A stretch of 64,000 bases of DNA from Planctomyces sp. SH-PL62 (lineage in GTDB: Bacteria; Planctomycetota; Planctomycetia; Isosphaerales; Isosphaeraceae): NCBI RefSeq assembly GCF_001610895.1, contig NZ_CP011273.1:3658001-3722000 (forward strand), in the 5' to 3' direction. The notes beneath the pieces are model-generated. The model was not told the origin of the DNA, did not search any database, and saw only the letters and a program-made list of their open reading frames with translations. Positions 7,323-16,415 of the stretch are shown here, piece by piece (within the stretch, counting starts at the first letter, position 1; each line of letters begins with the position of its first letter). A program made the position numbers and the translations under genes.

Positions 7323-8999
7323 ATGAGCACGGACCACATGCGCACGGAACCCGCCGGGGATTCCTACATCGACCTGATACCCACCGAGTTCCAGCTCCCC
7401 CCGGCCGACGACGGGCTGATGACGGCTCGCCTCGAGCCCCACGTCGGCGCGGCGACCGAGTTCTCGGGGAGCCTGGCGGCCGAGACCCAGGACCTGAGGC
7501 GGCGTCGGCTGGCGTCGGCCGCCCTGTTCCTGGCCTTCATCACGGCGGGGCTCCTGGCCTGGTCCCTCCTCGCCGGCCATTTCGGCCGGAACTGGGGGGC
7601 GAGCCTGATCCGAGTGGGGCAGTTCGTCCTCTCGTCCGGGGTGGCGGCGGTCCTCCTGAGCCGCGAGCCGCTCTCCCGGAGGACGGTCAAGGGACTCGAA
7701 TTCGGCCTCTTCGGGGCCATCGCGCTCTCGATCGGGGCCGCGCAGTACCTGCTCGGCGTCGAATATCTCCGCCAGTCCGACGCGCTGGGGATGGCGACCT
7801 ACCTGAAGAACGGCGTCATCGGGTCGATCGTCCTGATGCTCCTCTACGGCGCCCTGATCCCCAACGACGCGGCGACGGCCGCGAAGGTCATCCTGAGCAT
7901 GGCGCTCGTCCCCGTCGTCGCCTTCACCCTCCTGCTGGAATTCGAGCATCCGGATCTGGTGGAAGAACTGGAGGCGATGCGGTCCTCGGAACATTCGGGG
8001 TCGAACGTCGTCGCCCTGCTGTGCGGGGCCTCGCTGGCGATCTACTGCGCCCACGTCCTCAACGGCCTCCGCAAGGACCTGCACGACGCGCGCAAGTTCG
8101 GGCAGTATCAGCTCGGCCGCCGGATCGGCGTCGGCGGCATGGGAGAGGTCTTCCTGGCCGAGCATCAACTCCTCAAACGGCCCTGCGCCCTGAAGCTCAT
8201 CAAGGGAGACGCCGGCGGCGACTCGCTGGCCCTGGCGCGGTTCGAACGCGAGGTCAAGTCGGCGGCGAGGCTCTCGCACCCGAACACCATCGCGATCTAC
8301 GACTACGGCCGGACCGACGAGGGGACGTTCTACTACGTCATGGAATACCTCCCCGGCATGAGCCTCCAGGACCTGGTCTCGCAGCACGGGCCGGTCTCCC
8401 CCGGCCGGCTCCTCTACCTGCTGCGTCAGGTCTGCGGAGGATTGGCCGAGGCGCACGCCCTGGGGATCATCCACCGCGATCTCAAGCCGGCCAACATCTT
8501 CGTCGCGCTCCGGGGGGGCGAGGCCGACGTCGCCAAGATCCTCGACTTCGGCCTGGTGAAGCTCACCGCCGACCCGGACGCGCCCGAGCTGACGACCGAT
8601 CGCAGCGTGAGCGGAACCCCCGCCTTCATGGCCCCCGAGCAGGCGACCGGCGACCGTCCCGTCGACCCTCGTACCGACGTCTACGCCCTGGGCGCGATCG
8701 CTTACTACGCCCTCACCGGCCGCCCCCCCTTCGAGGGGACGACCGCGATGGCCGTCATGATCGCCCAGGTCCGGGACCCCGTCGTCCCCCCCTCCCAGGT
8801 CGTCGAAGGCGTGCCCGAGGACCTCGAGCGCGTGATCCTCCGCTGCCTCGCCAAGGCCCCCGACGACCGCTACGCCAACGTGAAGGCGCTGGCCCGCGAC
8901 CTCGCCGCCTGCGCCTCGGCGCGAGACTGGGACGAGGACCAGGCCGAAGCCTGGTGGAACGCCCTCTCCGAGCCCGTCGCGGCTCCCGTCATCGCCTGA
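7323..8999 (+). CDS. Membrane-anchored Hanks-type Ser/Thr protein kinase with N-terminal membrane domain
   Basis: A 558-aa protein. About six hydrophobic segments occupy residues 62-247. The kinase domain spans about 262-540 and is complete: glycine loop GVGGMGEV (269-276), Lys291 in CALKLIK, catalytic HRDLKPAN (384-391), DFG (408-410), APE (437-439), and a DVYALGAIAY segment. It phosphorylates Ser/Thr on proteins. The order is unusual: most PknB-like kinases have the kinase first and one membrane helix after it. The ATG at 7323 lies 25 bp after the zinc-ribbon gene; an in-frame start 18 bp upstream is less likely. Substrates are unknown. Confidence 0.92.
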   Translation: MSTDHMRTEPAGDSYIDLIPTEFQLPPADDGLMTARLEPHVGAATEFSGSLAAETQDLRRRRLASAALFLAFITAGLLAWSLLAGHFGRNWGASLIRVGQFVLSSGVAAVLLSREPLSRRTVKGLEFGLFGAIALSIGAAQYLLGVEYLRQSDALGMATYLKNGVIGSIVLMLLYGALIPNDAATAAKVILSMALVPVVAFTLLLEFEHPDLVEELEAMRSSEHSGSNVVALLCGASLAIYCAHVLNGLRKDLHDARKFGQYQLGRRIGVGGMGEVFLAEHQLLKRPCALKLIKGDAGGDSLALARFEREVKSAARLSHPNTIAIYDYGRTDEGTFYYVMEYLPGMSLQDLVSQHGPVSPGRLLYLLRQVCGGLAEAHALGIIHRDLKPANIFVALRGGEADVAKILDFGLVKLTADPDAPELTTDRSVSGTPAFMAPEQATGDRPVDPRTDVYALGAIAYYALTGRPPFEGTTAMAVMIAQVRDPVVPPSQVVEGVPEDLERVILRCLAKAPDDRYANVKALARDLAACASARDWDEDQAEAWWNALSEPVAAPVIA

Positions 9000-9000
9000 A

Positions 9001-9025
9001 TCGGCGCAACGAATTCATGCGCCGA
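9001..9025 (+). terminator. Short hairpin after the kinase gene
   Basis: A 7-bp inverted repeat TCGGCGC/GCGCCGA (9001-9007 and 9019-9025) with an 11-nt loop starts right after the kinase stop codon. There is no T-run, so termination is only a possibility. Confidence 0.3.
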
Positions 9026-9036
9026 TAGGATCATAT

Positions 9037-9180
9037 CCTTCTCCCCTGGTGGGAGAAGGTGGCCGAAGGCCGGATGAGGGGATCGTCGTCGCGGATGGAC
9101 CAAGGAAGCGACGGCTCTCGTGCTCGCCCCCCTCATCCATCCGCCGCCGCGCGGCACCTTCTCCCACGAGGGGAGAAGGG
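9037..9180. repeat. REP-like element pair in inverted orientation
   Basis: Two related units face each other. Each contains the hairpin CCTTCTCCC-5 nt-GGGAGAAGG (9037-9059 and 9157-9179), joined on one side to a GGATGAGGGG or CCCCTCATCC flank (ending about 9082 and starting about 9127). The rest of the gap between the kinase and the WD40 gene carries no gene. The layout resembles paired REP/BIME elements moved by RAYT transposases. No transposase is present in the window. Confidence 0.7.
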
Positions 9181-9212
9181 TGCCTGGCGACGGCTCGCGT
9201 CCTCGCGGACGG

Positions 9213-10628
9213 TCAGCGGGCCGCCTGGTCGCCGGGGGGCTTGAAGCCGGGGGCGGCGAGGAAGGTCTGGAGCGGCTTGCCGTCTTCGAGGTTCCAGAGG
9301 CGGACTTCGCCGTCCCAGCTCCCGGAGGCGACGAGCTTGCCGTCGGGGGAGAAGGCGGTCGAGTAGATCCAGTCCTTGTGGCCTTCGAGCGTGCGGAGGG
9401 CCTTGCCGTCTTCGAAGTTGTACACCCGAACCTTGTTATCGCCGCCGGCGCCGGCGAGGGTCTTGCCGTCGGGGGTGAGGGCGATCGCGAACACGGCGGC
9501 GCCGAAGCCGGCGATCTTGCGGACTTCCTTGGCCTCGCCGTCGATGGTCCAGATCCGCACCTGGGCGTCGCCGCCGGCCGAGACGACGGCCTTGCCGTCG
9601 GGGGCGAACAGCACGCCGTAGACCGGCTGGCCGTGGCCGGGGAACGTGACTAGTGACTCCTTCTTCTCGACGTCGAACACCTTGCTCGACTTGTCGCGGC
9701 TGGCCGTGGCCAGAAGCTTGCCGTCGGGGCTGAACGCGATGTCGAGGATCCAGTCGGCGTGGTCCTCGACCTGGAAGAGCAGGTCACCTTTCGCCGTGTC
9801 GAAGACGCGGAGGATGCGGTCGGCGCCGGCCGTGGCGATCTTGCTCCCGTCGGGCGTGAACGCGACCGCGAACACGGCGTCCTGGGCCTCGGCCAGGTCG
9901 CGGACGAGCTTGGGCTCGGCGCCCGGCTCCAGGGCGTAGAGCTTGGCCAGGCCGTAGAGCCCGGGGTCGCCGCCGGCGGTCGCCATCCACTTGCCGTCCT
10001 TGCTGAAGGCGACGTCGTAGGTCCGCTCGGGAAGCTCTCGGAGCCGACCGGCGAGCGCGGCGTCGGCGACGTTCCAGGCCGTCACCTCGTGGTAGCCGGC
10101 GGCCTCGACACGGGCATTGTCGGGCGTGAACGCGACGGACGTGATCGGCACGGCGACGGGGTAGGAGTCGGGGACGTCGACCTTCCGGGTCCTGCGGAGC
10201 AGGAACGTCCAGTCCTCGTCGGCCGCCTTTCCGTCGTATTTGGCGCCCTCGGCCACCCAGCGTTCCAGCAGGGCGATCTCGGCGGCGTCCAGGGGATCTT
10301 GCTTGAACGGCATGCGCGGGTCGCCCTCGGGGCGGATCAGCTCGATGAGGTAGCTCTCGTCGGGCTTGCCGGGCTCCAGGGTGATGTCCTCGCCGACCTT
10401 TCCCCCCTTGGCGAGCTTGTCGAAGCTCGTCATGACGTACTTGCTCTCGGGCTTCTTGGGGTTGTGGCAGGCGATGCAGTTCCGCACCAGGATGGGCGCG
10501 ACGTCGGCCATGAAGCTGACGGGTTTCGGGTCCGTCGGCTCCTCGGCCGAGGCCGGCAGGGCGAGGGGCGGGGAAAGCAGCAGGACCGTGGCGATCAGGC
10601 GTCGTCGCGACGAGCAGGGCCGGAACAT
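9213..10628 (-). CDS. WD40-repeat protein with N-terminal planctomycete-type c-type cytochrome domain
   Basis: A 471-aa exported protein with a signal peptide ([21 protein letters not shown]). A PSCyt1-like domain near residues 38-125 has the haem site CIACH (C-x2-C-H) and a later Met in DPRMPFK as a possible axial ligand. Residues about 155-460 hold about seven WD40 repeats with recurring [13 protein letters not shown]-type blades and a near-canonical last pair ([12 protein letters not shown]). It is probably periplasmic and may carry electrons or act as a scaffold; the partner is unknown. It lies 67 bp after the PPC protein gene on the same strand, with a G-rich repetitive spacer between, suggesting one operon. 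A GGGAG site precedes the ATG. Confidence 0.9.
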   Translation of the reverse strand: MFRPCSSRRRLIATVLLLSPPLALPASAEEPTDPKPVSFMADVAPILVRNCIACHNPKKPESKYVMTSFDKLAKGGKVGEDITLEPGKPDESYLIELIRPEGDPRMPFKQDPLDAAEIALLERWVAEGAKYDGKAADEDWTFLLRRTRKVDVPDSYPVAVPITSVAFTPDNARVEAAGYHEVTAWNVADAALAGRLRELPERTYDVAFSKDGKWMATAGGDPGLYGLAKLYALEPGAEPKLVRDLAEAQDAVFAVAFTPDGSKIATAGADRILRVFDTAKGDLLFQVEDHADWILDIAFSPDGKLLATASRDKSSKVFDVEKKESLVTFPGHGQPVYGVLFAPDGKAVVSAGGDAQVRIWTIDGEAKEVRKIAGFGAAVFAIALTPDGKTLAGAGGDNKVRVYNFEDGKALRTLEGHKDWIYSTAFSPDGKLVASGSWDGEVRLWNLEDGKPLQTFLAAPGFKPPGDQAAR

Positions 10629-10695
10629 ACGCAGGCTCCCGGAGGTTCTTGGGCTGGGGCTGGTGCTGGTGCTGGGGCGAGGGCGGGGAACGGGG

Positions 10696-13032
10696 TCATT
10701 TCGGCGGGGCGGCGACGATCTTGGCGGCCAGCGGGGCGGGGGGGAACGCGTAGTCCTTCTTGTCGATCTGGAACGCCGCGGCGACCGTGGCGGCGGCCTC
10801 GGCCGGCTTGGCGTCGGCGTCGGCGACGGCCTTCACGACGAAGTCGGTGGCCTCCGGCGCGACGGTGACGGGCTCGGCCTTGAGGCCGGCGGGGAGGCCG
10901 TCGAGCTTGACGACGACGGGCTCCTTGAAGGCTCCCTTGCGGACGACCTTCCCCTTGATCTCGACCGTCGCTCCGGGCGCGGCCTCGACGGCCGGCGTCT
11001 CCAGTGTCAGGTCGATCGGACGGACGACCTGGAGGGTGACGGCGGGGGCCTCGATGGTCCGCTCGACCTCGCCGAACTTGCCCTTGGCCGAGAGGCCCAG
11101 AGTCGTCGTCCCGAGGGCGGCCTCGGCGGCCACGGCGACGACGAACGGGGCGTCGGCGGCCTTCTCGGCGACCTTCACGACGGCGGCCGTGAAGCCCGGC
11201 GCCGGGGGCAGGGCCGACAGATCCATCGCCGCGTCGGCGCCGGGCGTCCGGGCGATCGTGACCGGGATCGTGACCGGTTGGCCGTGGATCGCCTCGATCG
11301 GCCCGGCGGGGGCGTCGAGCGTGACGACGCTGGGCTGCGCGGGGGCCGTGGCGAGGGTCTCTCGCTCCAGGGCGTTCGTCGCCAGGTATTCTTGCTGTGC
11401 GAAGACGTCGCGGCGGGAGGCGACCCGGCGGATCGGGCCGTCGGGGCCCTGGCCCTCGCCGACGATTTTGAGGTCGGCCATCGCGAACGTCGCGTCGGCG
11501 GCGGCCGAGAGCGAGAGCTTGCCGATCGCCTGGCCCGCCGCCACGCTCCCCGGCCGGAACGTCAGCCCGGCGGGCGGGTCCTGCACCGTCAGGCTCACCG
11601 GGCCGTCATAGCCTTCGCGCGTCAGCGTTACGCCGACGACCCTCGTCCCGCCGCGCGGGACGTTGGCCTCGGACGCATCCAGGGCCAGGCCGAAGTTCGG
11701 CGAGGCGGGCTCGACGACGATCCGGTAGGGGAAGCCGACCCCGCCGCGCTTCTCCATGTCTCGCAAGACGAGGGTGACCTCGTCGGCGTCGGCCGGCACG
11801 TCCACGGCCAGGGCCGGGTCGGGATTGATCGTGTTCACCGCCGCCCCGGCGCGCATCGCCCCGGCGATCGACTGGTCGTCCCCCTGGGCGATCGCGGCTC
11901 CCTTGGGATTCAGGACCTGGAGCACGGCATCGAGCGAGGAGCCGAGGCTCGCGGCCTCCACCCGGACCCGGAGCTTGGCCCCCGGCTTGGTCGCCACGAC
12001 GAAACGGTCCTCGTCGCCCGGCGGATCGATCCGGCCGTTGAGCACCGCCGGCGCGGCGACTCGGATCGGCGGCGCGGCCGGGTCGGTCGGCTCGCGGATT
12101 TCCGGGACGCGCGAGACGACCAGCGGACGGATCGATTCCACGTCGATGCCGCTCGCCCCGCCCGCGAAACGGGGCCAGGCGACCTCGGCGAGCGGCATCG
12201 GTTCCAGGCGGGCGACGGCCGCCCGAGGCTCCGGCGAGGTCCCCCCACGCAGCTCGAATCCGACCGTCTCTCCGTCGCGGCCTCCGAGCGGGTAGACCTC
12301 TTCGGCGATGGGAATCTCGCCGACCAGGAGGCGATAGACCGGCCGACCCCCGCCGGCGTAGCGCGAGTCGGAGATTTCGACGACGTAGTCGCCGTCTTCC
12401 GGGAGTTCGACGATCAGCCTGGCGTCGGTCAGCAGCCCCGGCGTGTCGTCGGCGGCGGCGATGAAGCGCCGCGAAGGGGTGGCCTGCGTCAGGCGGATGG
12501 ACGGATCGAGCACCGACCCGATCCTCGCGCACTGGGCGTCGACGACGATCTTTTGCCCTTTCTTGCCCGCGAACCGAAACTGGTCGACGTCGTTGCCCGC
12601 CGTACGGCCCTCCACGACCACGGGGGTCGCGGCGAGCGCCTGGGCCGTCTCGAAGCCGTCGTTGGCTTCGACCTCGGCGACCTGGGCGAGCTGTCCCACG
12701 GCGAACAGGAGCGGGTTGGACACTCCTTCATCGGTCTGCACCCGGATCGGATAGACGCCGATCGGCACGCCGGCGGGCACGGTCAGCCGGAACGCCCAGC
12801 CTTCGGGCTTGCTCCGCTCGGGCGGGAGGGCCTCGACCTGGAAGGGGAACGAAGCGATCAGCCGGGGGTTGGCCGCGAGGCCCGTCCCCGTCAACGTCAC
12901 CTCCGCGGGCTCGCCGCGACGCGCCCCGAACGGCGAGGCGTCGTTGACCTTCGGCGGGTCGGCCCACGCCTCCGACCCAGCGACGACCAGGAATCCCAAT
13001 ACCAGCAGGCCGCATCGCCCGGCTCGAGTCAT
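10696..13032 (-). CDS. Large exported protein with pre-peptidase C-terminal (PPC)-like domains
   Basis: A 778-aa protein with a signal peptide ([18 protein letters not shown]). It opens with an IPT/Ig-like stretch, [25 protein letters not shown]-type beta-sandwich domains follow, marked by [31 protein letters not shown] and [17 protein letters not shown], and again by [17 protein letters not shown]. The remainder is Ig-like beta-rich sequence. No peptidase domain is visible, so a structural or binding role on the cell surface is likely. Start at ATG 13032, which has GGAG 8 nt upstream; an in-frame ATG 18 bp earlier lacks this. It is the first gene of a likely two-gene operon with the WD40-cytochrome. 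Confidence 0.85.
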   Translation of the reverse strand: MTRAGRCGLLVLGFLVVAGSEAWADPPKVNDASPFGARRGEPAEVTLTGTGLAANPRLIASFPFQVEALPPERSKPEGWAFRLTVPAGVPIGVYPIRVQTDEGVSNPLLFAVGQLAQVAEVEANDGFETAQALAATPVVVEGRTAGNDVDQFRFAGKKGQKIVVDAQCARIGSVLDPSIRLTQATPSRRFIAAADDTPGLLTDARLIVELPEDGDYVVEISDSRYAGGGRPVYRLLVGEIPIAEEVYPLGGRDGETVGFELRGGTSPEPRAAVARLEPMPLAEVAWPRFAGGASGIDVESIRPLVVSRVPEIREPTDPAAPPIRVAAPAVLNGRIDPPGDEDRFVVATKPGAKLRVRVEAASLGSSLDAVLQVLNPKGAAIAQGDDQSIAGAMRAGAAVNTINPDPALAVDVPADADEVTLVLRDMEKRGGVGFPYRIVVEPASPNFGLALDASEANVPRGGTRVVGVTLTREGYDGPVSLTVQDPPAGLTFRPGSVAAGQAIGKLSLSAAADATFAMADLKIVGEGQGPDGPIRRVASRRDVFAQQEYLATNALERETLATAPAQPSVVTLDAPAGPIEAIHGQPVTIPVTIARTPGADAAMDLSALPPAPGFTAAVVKVAEKAADAPFVVAVAAEAALGTTTLGLSAKGKFGEVERTIEAPAVTLQVVRPIDLTLETPAVEAAPGATVEIKGKVVRKGAFKEPVVVKLDGLPAGLKAEPVTVAPEATDFVVKAVADADAKPAEAAATVAAAFQIDKKDYAFPPAPLAAKIVAAPPK

Positions 13033-13283
13033 GAATCCAGCTCCGTGCACTTGTTGAAACGCGCCCGTTCTGGTTTGGAGGGTGGACGCTGCGGTGGGTG
13101 GTGGGAGGGCTGTTCAACGAACGTTCAACGTCGCACGCCGCCGTCGCTTTGTCAAGGATCGCTCCGGCCGAGCGTCGCCGCCGGAAGCTGGATGCTTGAC
13201 AGCGCCCCGACCCCGTTGAAAGATAGACCCATCGCACATGCGGCCTCCTCCAACTTCTCTCCCCACCCCGGCTCGACACACGA

Positions 13284-13763
13284 ATGCCCGCTTCGCCCCG
13301 GCGTCGATCCCGGTCCTCCTTCTGCTCGCGAGTCCTCGCGGCGCTGTTCGCGCTCGGGCTGTTCGCGGCGGTCGGAGGGGAGGCCAGGGCGTCTGATCCG
13401 GGCGAGCACGCCCGCTTCTGCAAATGCGGGCCGCGATGCCGGGGAGGCGTCTGCTGCTGCGTCCCGAAGCCCTCCGCGAAGCCCTCCCCCAGGTCGAGGC
13501 CGGAGACAAGACAGAAGGTCGCGGCCGAACCCACGCCGCCCGCCCCCGCCGGGCCATGCTTCGGTGCGGACCCCGGCGGCGACGACGTCGCGCCGACGAA
13601 AGCCGCTCCGATCCGACCGGGACATGACGCCCTCGCCGCCGGGTTCGGTGGACGAGCGGACTGCGAAGAAGGCCGCATCCCGCCCCCCGCGTCCGATCGG
13701 CTCCCCGCCGAAGGGCCCGACCGTCTCGACCGACCCCCGAAGCCAGCTCCCTCGGCCTCCTGA
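13284..13763 (+). CDS. Small Cys-rich exported protein, unknown function
   Basis: A 159-aa reading frame with a convincing signal peptide ([31 protein letters not shown]). A compact cysteine cluster [14 protein letters not shown] follows at residues about 46-59, then a Pro/Lys/Arg-rich low-complexity tail. The cluster could bind metal or form disulfides. No family is recognised. The ribosome-binding site is weak. The signal peptide plus cysteine cluster are the main grounds for calling it a gene, because GC-rich DNA gives long chance frames. Confidence 0.5.
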   Translation: MPASPRRRSRSSFCSRVLAALFALGLFAAVGGEARASDPGEHARFCKCGPRCRGGVCCCVPKPSAKPSPRSRPETRQKVAAEPTPPAPAGPCFGADPGGDDVAPTKAAPIRPGHDALAAGFGGRADCEEGRIPPPASDRLPAEGPDRLDRPPKPAPSAS

Positions 13764-13947
13764 GCCTCGCGGCCTGCGCCGCCGAGGCCGTCCCGCGCGC
13801 TTCCTCGCGACGCGCTCGGGGCTCGCCGCATTCGATTTGATCGGAGCTGAGACCGCGCCCGCCGCGCCCGTCGAACGCCTGGAGGCGTCCCCGGGGCGGG
13901 CGGCCGCGCGCACCGAGGGATCCATCTGCAAAGGGGCGGAATATAAT

Positions 13948-15000
13948 ATGTCGAAGCGAAGAGCTTTCACGCTGATCGAGCTTCTCGTGGTGATCGCGAT
14001 CATCGCCGTGCTGATCGCGCTGCTGTTGCCGGCCGTGCAGGCGGCGCGGGAAGCCGCGAGACGGGCGCAATGCACGAACAACCTGAAGCAGCTCGGGCTG
14101 GCGATGCACAACTATCATTCGTCGCTGAACGTCTTCCCGGTGGGCTTCCTCTACCCGAGGGCGAGCCAGGTCTACCCCGGGGTTCCGGCTTTGCATTACC
14201 GGTGGTCGGTGCTGGCGCAACTGTCGCCGTACCTGGAGCAGTCCACGGTCTACAACGCGCTCAACATGGACTGGCCGATCGCGGCGGGACCGTCGAACGT
14301 GCTGGGGACCTCGCCCTGGACGCCGTTCGGGGCGAACACGACGGTGATGGCGGCGAAGGTCGCGTTCTTCCTCTGCCCGAGCGACTCCACGCCGCCGCCG
14401 ACGACCCTGCCGGGGGGCGTCCTCTCGGGGCCTTCGAACTACCAGTTCTGCACCGGCGACGGCTCGCCCGGCAGCGCGACCCCCGGGGACGCGGGGCTGT
14501 CGGTCGGGGCCAACGGCGCGTTCGTGCTGGGGCCGCCGCAGTCGGCTTCGAGCATCTCCGACGGGCTGAGCGGCACGATCGCCGCGTCCGAGCAACTGAT
14601 CGGCACCGCCGGCGGAGGAGCCGCGACCGTCGTGGGCGCGAACCCTCCCGTCGACGTCCGCCGCGCCGCCGCAATCGGCTCCACCCCTCTGAGCGACGCC
14701 GGATGCGCGGCCCCGACCGGCTGGCGGCTCGACAAGGGCTTCGGCTGGTGGGACGGCGACTATCGCACGACGCTGTATAATCACTACCTGGCGCCCAACG
14801 CCCGGCAGTTCGACTGCTGGCAGTCGAGCCCGCCCCACAACCCGGCGATCAAGACGGCCCGGAGCAACCACGCCGGGGGCGTCTCCGCCCTCTTCTGCGA
14901 CGGCCACGTCCAGTTCGTCAAGGATTCGGTGAGCCTGCCGACCTGGCGGTCGATCGCCACCCGCAACGGCGGCGAAGTCGTCTCGTCGGACTCGCTCTGA
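13948..15000 (+). CDS. DUF1559 pseudopilin-like protein (prepilin-type N-terminal cleavage/methylation domain)
   Basis: A 350-aa protein with a type IV prepilin/type II secretion leader: short basic MSKRRA, then [20 protein letters not shown], with cleavage expected before Phe7 by a prepilin peptidase. The DUF1559 body follows ([20 protein letters not shown], then [13 protein letters not shown]), and the C-terminal [19 protein letters not shown] segment is typical. Planctomycetes encode many of these as surface or pseudopilus-like proteins; individual roles are unknown. The ATG follows AAGGGGCGGA. The frame stays open far upstream, but only this start gives a leader. It stands alone in its orientation and is convergent with yidD. 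Confidence 0.93.
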   Translation: MSKRRAFTLIELLVVIAIIAVLIALLLPAVQAAREAARRAQCTNNLKQLGLAMHNYHSSLNVFPVGFLYPRASQVYPGVPALHYRWSVLAQLSPYLEQSTVYNALNMDWPIAAGPSNVLGTSPWTPFGANTTVMAAKVAFFLCPSDSTPPPTTLPGGVLSGPSNYQFCTGDGSPGSATPGDAGLSVGANGAFVLGPPQSASSISDGLSGTIAASEQLIGTAGGGAATVVGANPPVDVRRAAAIGSTPLSDAGCAAPTGWRLDKGFGWWDGDYRTTLYNHYLAPNARQFDCWQSSPPHNPAIKTARSNHAGGVSALFCDGHVQFVKDSVSLPTWRSIATRNGGEVVSSDSL

Positions 15001-15038
15001 CGAACGGCACGGCCTGAAGCCGTCCCTCGGACCCCGGC

Positions 15039-15314
15039 TCAGGGCGGATCGTAGCCGCCGGGGTTCCAGGGGTGGCAGCGAGACAGTCGCCGGAGACCTT
15101 TGGCGAGGCCGACGATCAGGCCGTACTTGCGCAGGGATTCGATCATGTATCGGCTGCAACTCGGATGGAAGCGGCAGACGTTCCCCAGGAGGGGGCTGAT
15201 CGTCGCCTGGTAGGCCCGCACGGCGGCGATCAGCAGGCCGACCGCCAGCCGGCCGGGGAGGGCGGCGATTCCGGACGCGAACGAGCGCGAGCGGGGCGGG
15301 CGGTGGGCGGTCAT
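15039..15314 (-). CDS. yidD: Membrane protein insertion efficiency factor YidD
   Basis: A 91-aa protein with the YidD signature: AVRAYQATISPLLGNVCRFHPSCSRYMIESLRKYGL, with the conserved cysteines, and a C-terminal RCHPWNPGGYDPP. YidD is a small membrane-associated protein that aids YidC-dependent insertion. The ATG at 15314 overlaps the rnpA stop by 4 nt (ATGA), the classic rnpA-yidD arrangement, implying translational coupling. It is slightly longer at the N-terminus than the E. coli protein. Confidence 0.95.
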   Translation of the reverse strand: MTAHRPPRSRSFASGIAALPGRLAVGLLIAAVRAYQATISPLLGNVCRFHPSCSRYMIESLRKYGLIVGLAKGLRRLSRCHPWNPGGYDPP

Positions 15315-15709
15315 GCCGGAGGCGCGGGCTTCGGCTCCCGCTCCCGCTTCCGGACGCCCAGGCGGCGGGCGGCGTCGCGGCCCAGGACGGCGAGCGAGGC
15401 CTGGACCTGGGCGAACTCCGCCCGAGGGGCGCGCGGCAGCACCACGAGATCGACGCCCGGCGCGAGGTCGGCCTTGCACAACCGGAAGGCCTCGCGGATC
15501 AGCCGCTTGATCCGGTTCCTGGCCGTCGCCCTGCGGACGCGCTTGCGCGATACGGAGACCCCCAGCCGGGGGTGGCCGAGGCCGTTCTCGGCGCCGTAGA
15601 CGATCAGGACGCCGTCGGAGACCGAGCGTTTGCGATCGAACGCCCGGCGGAAGTCGGCGGGGTCCTTGATGCGCTCGTGGGGGCGGAAGCTCAGGTCCGG
15701 GGTCGTCAC
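15311..15709 (-). CDS. rnpA: Ribonuclease P protein component
   Basis: A 132-aa protein with the RnpA core: ADFRRAFDRKRSVSDG near the start, LGVSVSRKRVRRATARNRIKRLIREAFR (the RNR motif) in the middle, and VVLPRAPRAEF after. It binds RNase P RNA and helps cleave the 5' leader of pre-tRNAs. The usual upstream gene rpmH (L34) is absent. Instead the ATG overlaps by 4 nt the stop of a small membrane-protein gene, and rnpA in turn overlaps yidD. It may be expressed as part of the longer run from the dnaJ-like gene. Confidence 0.95.
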   Translation of the reverse strand: MTTPDLSFRPHERIKDPADFRRAFDRKRSVSDGVLIVYGAENGLGHPRLGVSVSRKRVRRATARNRIKRLIREAFRLCKADLAPGVDLVVLPRAPRAEFAQVQASLAVLGRDAARRLGVRKREREPKPAPPA

Positions 15710-16002
15710 GCGGGGCGATCCTTGTCGGGCTCGGGGCGCCGTTCGGAGGGGTCGGGGAGGGGGGCCGCGGGGAGGTTTCCCAGGCGGTCGCGGACGAGGT
15801 CGGCCCGGCGTCGCAAGTGCCAGATCAGGAGGATTCCGACGGCGGCGAGCGTGGCGAGCAAGGCGCCGAGCAACCCGCCGACGGCCCGGCCGAGCCGGGG
15901 GCGGGCCTCGGGATGATCGCGGAGGATCCGCCCCAGCCGGGTCTTGGGCTCCGGGGCGGCCGGGGCCTGGGGGTCGTGCGGCTGGGGCTGCTCGCGCGTC
16001 AT
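15706..16002 (-). CDS. Small single-pass membrane protein, unknown function
   Basis: A 98-aa protein. Its Pro-rich N-terminus (MTREQPQPHDPQAPAAPEPK) is followed by a basic stretch, then one strong membrane helix (AVGGLLGALLATLAAVGILLIWHL), then a basic cytoplasmic-looking segment RRRADLVRDRL and a Pro-rich tail. The ATG at 16002 is chosen because upstream in-frame residues overlap the cbpM coding end. Its stop overlaps the rnpA start by 4 nt. No family is recognised. Translational coupling to rnpA suggests it is really expressed. Confidence 0.7.
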   Translation of the reverse strand: MTREQPQPHDPQAPAAPEPKTRLGRILRDHPEARPRLGRAVGGLLGALLATLAAVGILLIWHLRRRADLVRDRLGNLPAAPLPDPSERRPEPDKDRPA

Positions 16003-16024
16003 GGGCGGACGCCGTCCGTTCGGG

Positions 16025-16342
16025 TCAAGAGGGGCGGTCGGAGGAGCCGGGCTCGTCGACCAGGGTCCGCAATTCGTCGGCCAGGTCCGCCAGGTGGTCA
16101 TGCAGGTGGGACATCCGGTCGCGGAGTCGGAGGATCACCTCGACCCCGGCCAGGTTGACGCCGAGGTCGCGCTGGTAGGTCATGATGGACCAGATCCGGC
16201 GCACCTGGGAGGGCTCATAGCCAAGGACGTCTCCCTCGCGCGCGGAGTGGACGAGGCCCAACTCCTCGTAGCGGACGAGCATCTGGACCGAGATCGAGAG
16301 ATGCCGGGCGACGCTTTCGCGGGGGATGATCCGTTCGTTCAT
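16025..16342 (-). CDS. cbpM: MerR-type chaperone modulator, CbpM/HspR-like
   Basis: A 105-aa protein with a MerR-like helix-turn-helix at residues 7-60 (RESVARHLSISVQMLVRYEELGLV, then GYEPSQVRRIWSIM) and a short helical C-terminal part (VEVILRLRDRMSHLHDHLADLADEL). It is 73 bp downstream of a cbpA-type dnaJ gene on the same strand. That pairing is typical of CbpM, which inhibits CbpA, and of HspR repressors in dnaK operons. The HspR C-terminal tail is not obvious, so CbpM is preferred; a DNA-binding role remains possible. Confidence 0.82.
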   Translation of the reverse strand: MNERIIPRESVARHLSISVQMLVRYEELGLVHSAREGDVLGYEPSQVRRIWSIMTYQRDLGVNLAGVEVILRLRDRMSHLHDHLADLADELRTLVDEPGSSDRPS

Positions 16343-16415
16343 GGCCGGCTCGGATTCGGATAAGGCGTCTCGGTTGCGCGAGGGGGGCCGCTCCTTCCCG
16401 ACGGAGGGCCGGGGG

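Noticed and set aside
9037-9180. CRISPR-like repeats
   Set aside because: Only two units, in opposite orientation, with internal hairpins and no spacers or cas genes.
10366-13947. Very long plus-strand frame continuous with the DUF1559 gene
   Set aside because: It runs antisense to the PPC gene, is Arg/Gly-rich with no domain, and the real gene starts at the prepilin leader at 13948.
13942-13947. Perfect TATAAT directly before the DUF1559 ATG
   Set aside because: A -10 box here would put the transcript start inside the coding region; AAGGGGCGGA just upstream works better as a ribosome-binding site.
15710-16024. rpmH (ribosomal protein L34) upstream of rnpA
   Set aside because: The frame before rnpA encodes a Pro-rich single-helix membrane protein, not the short Arg/Lys-rich L34.
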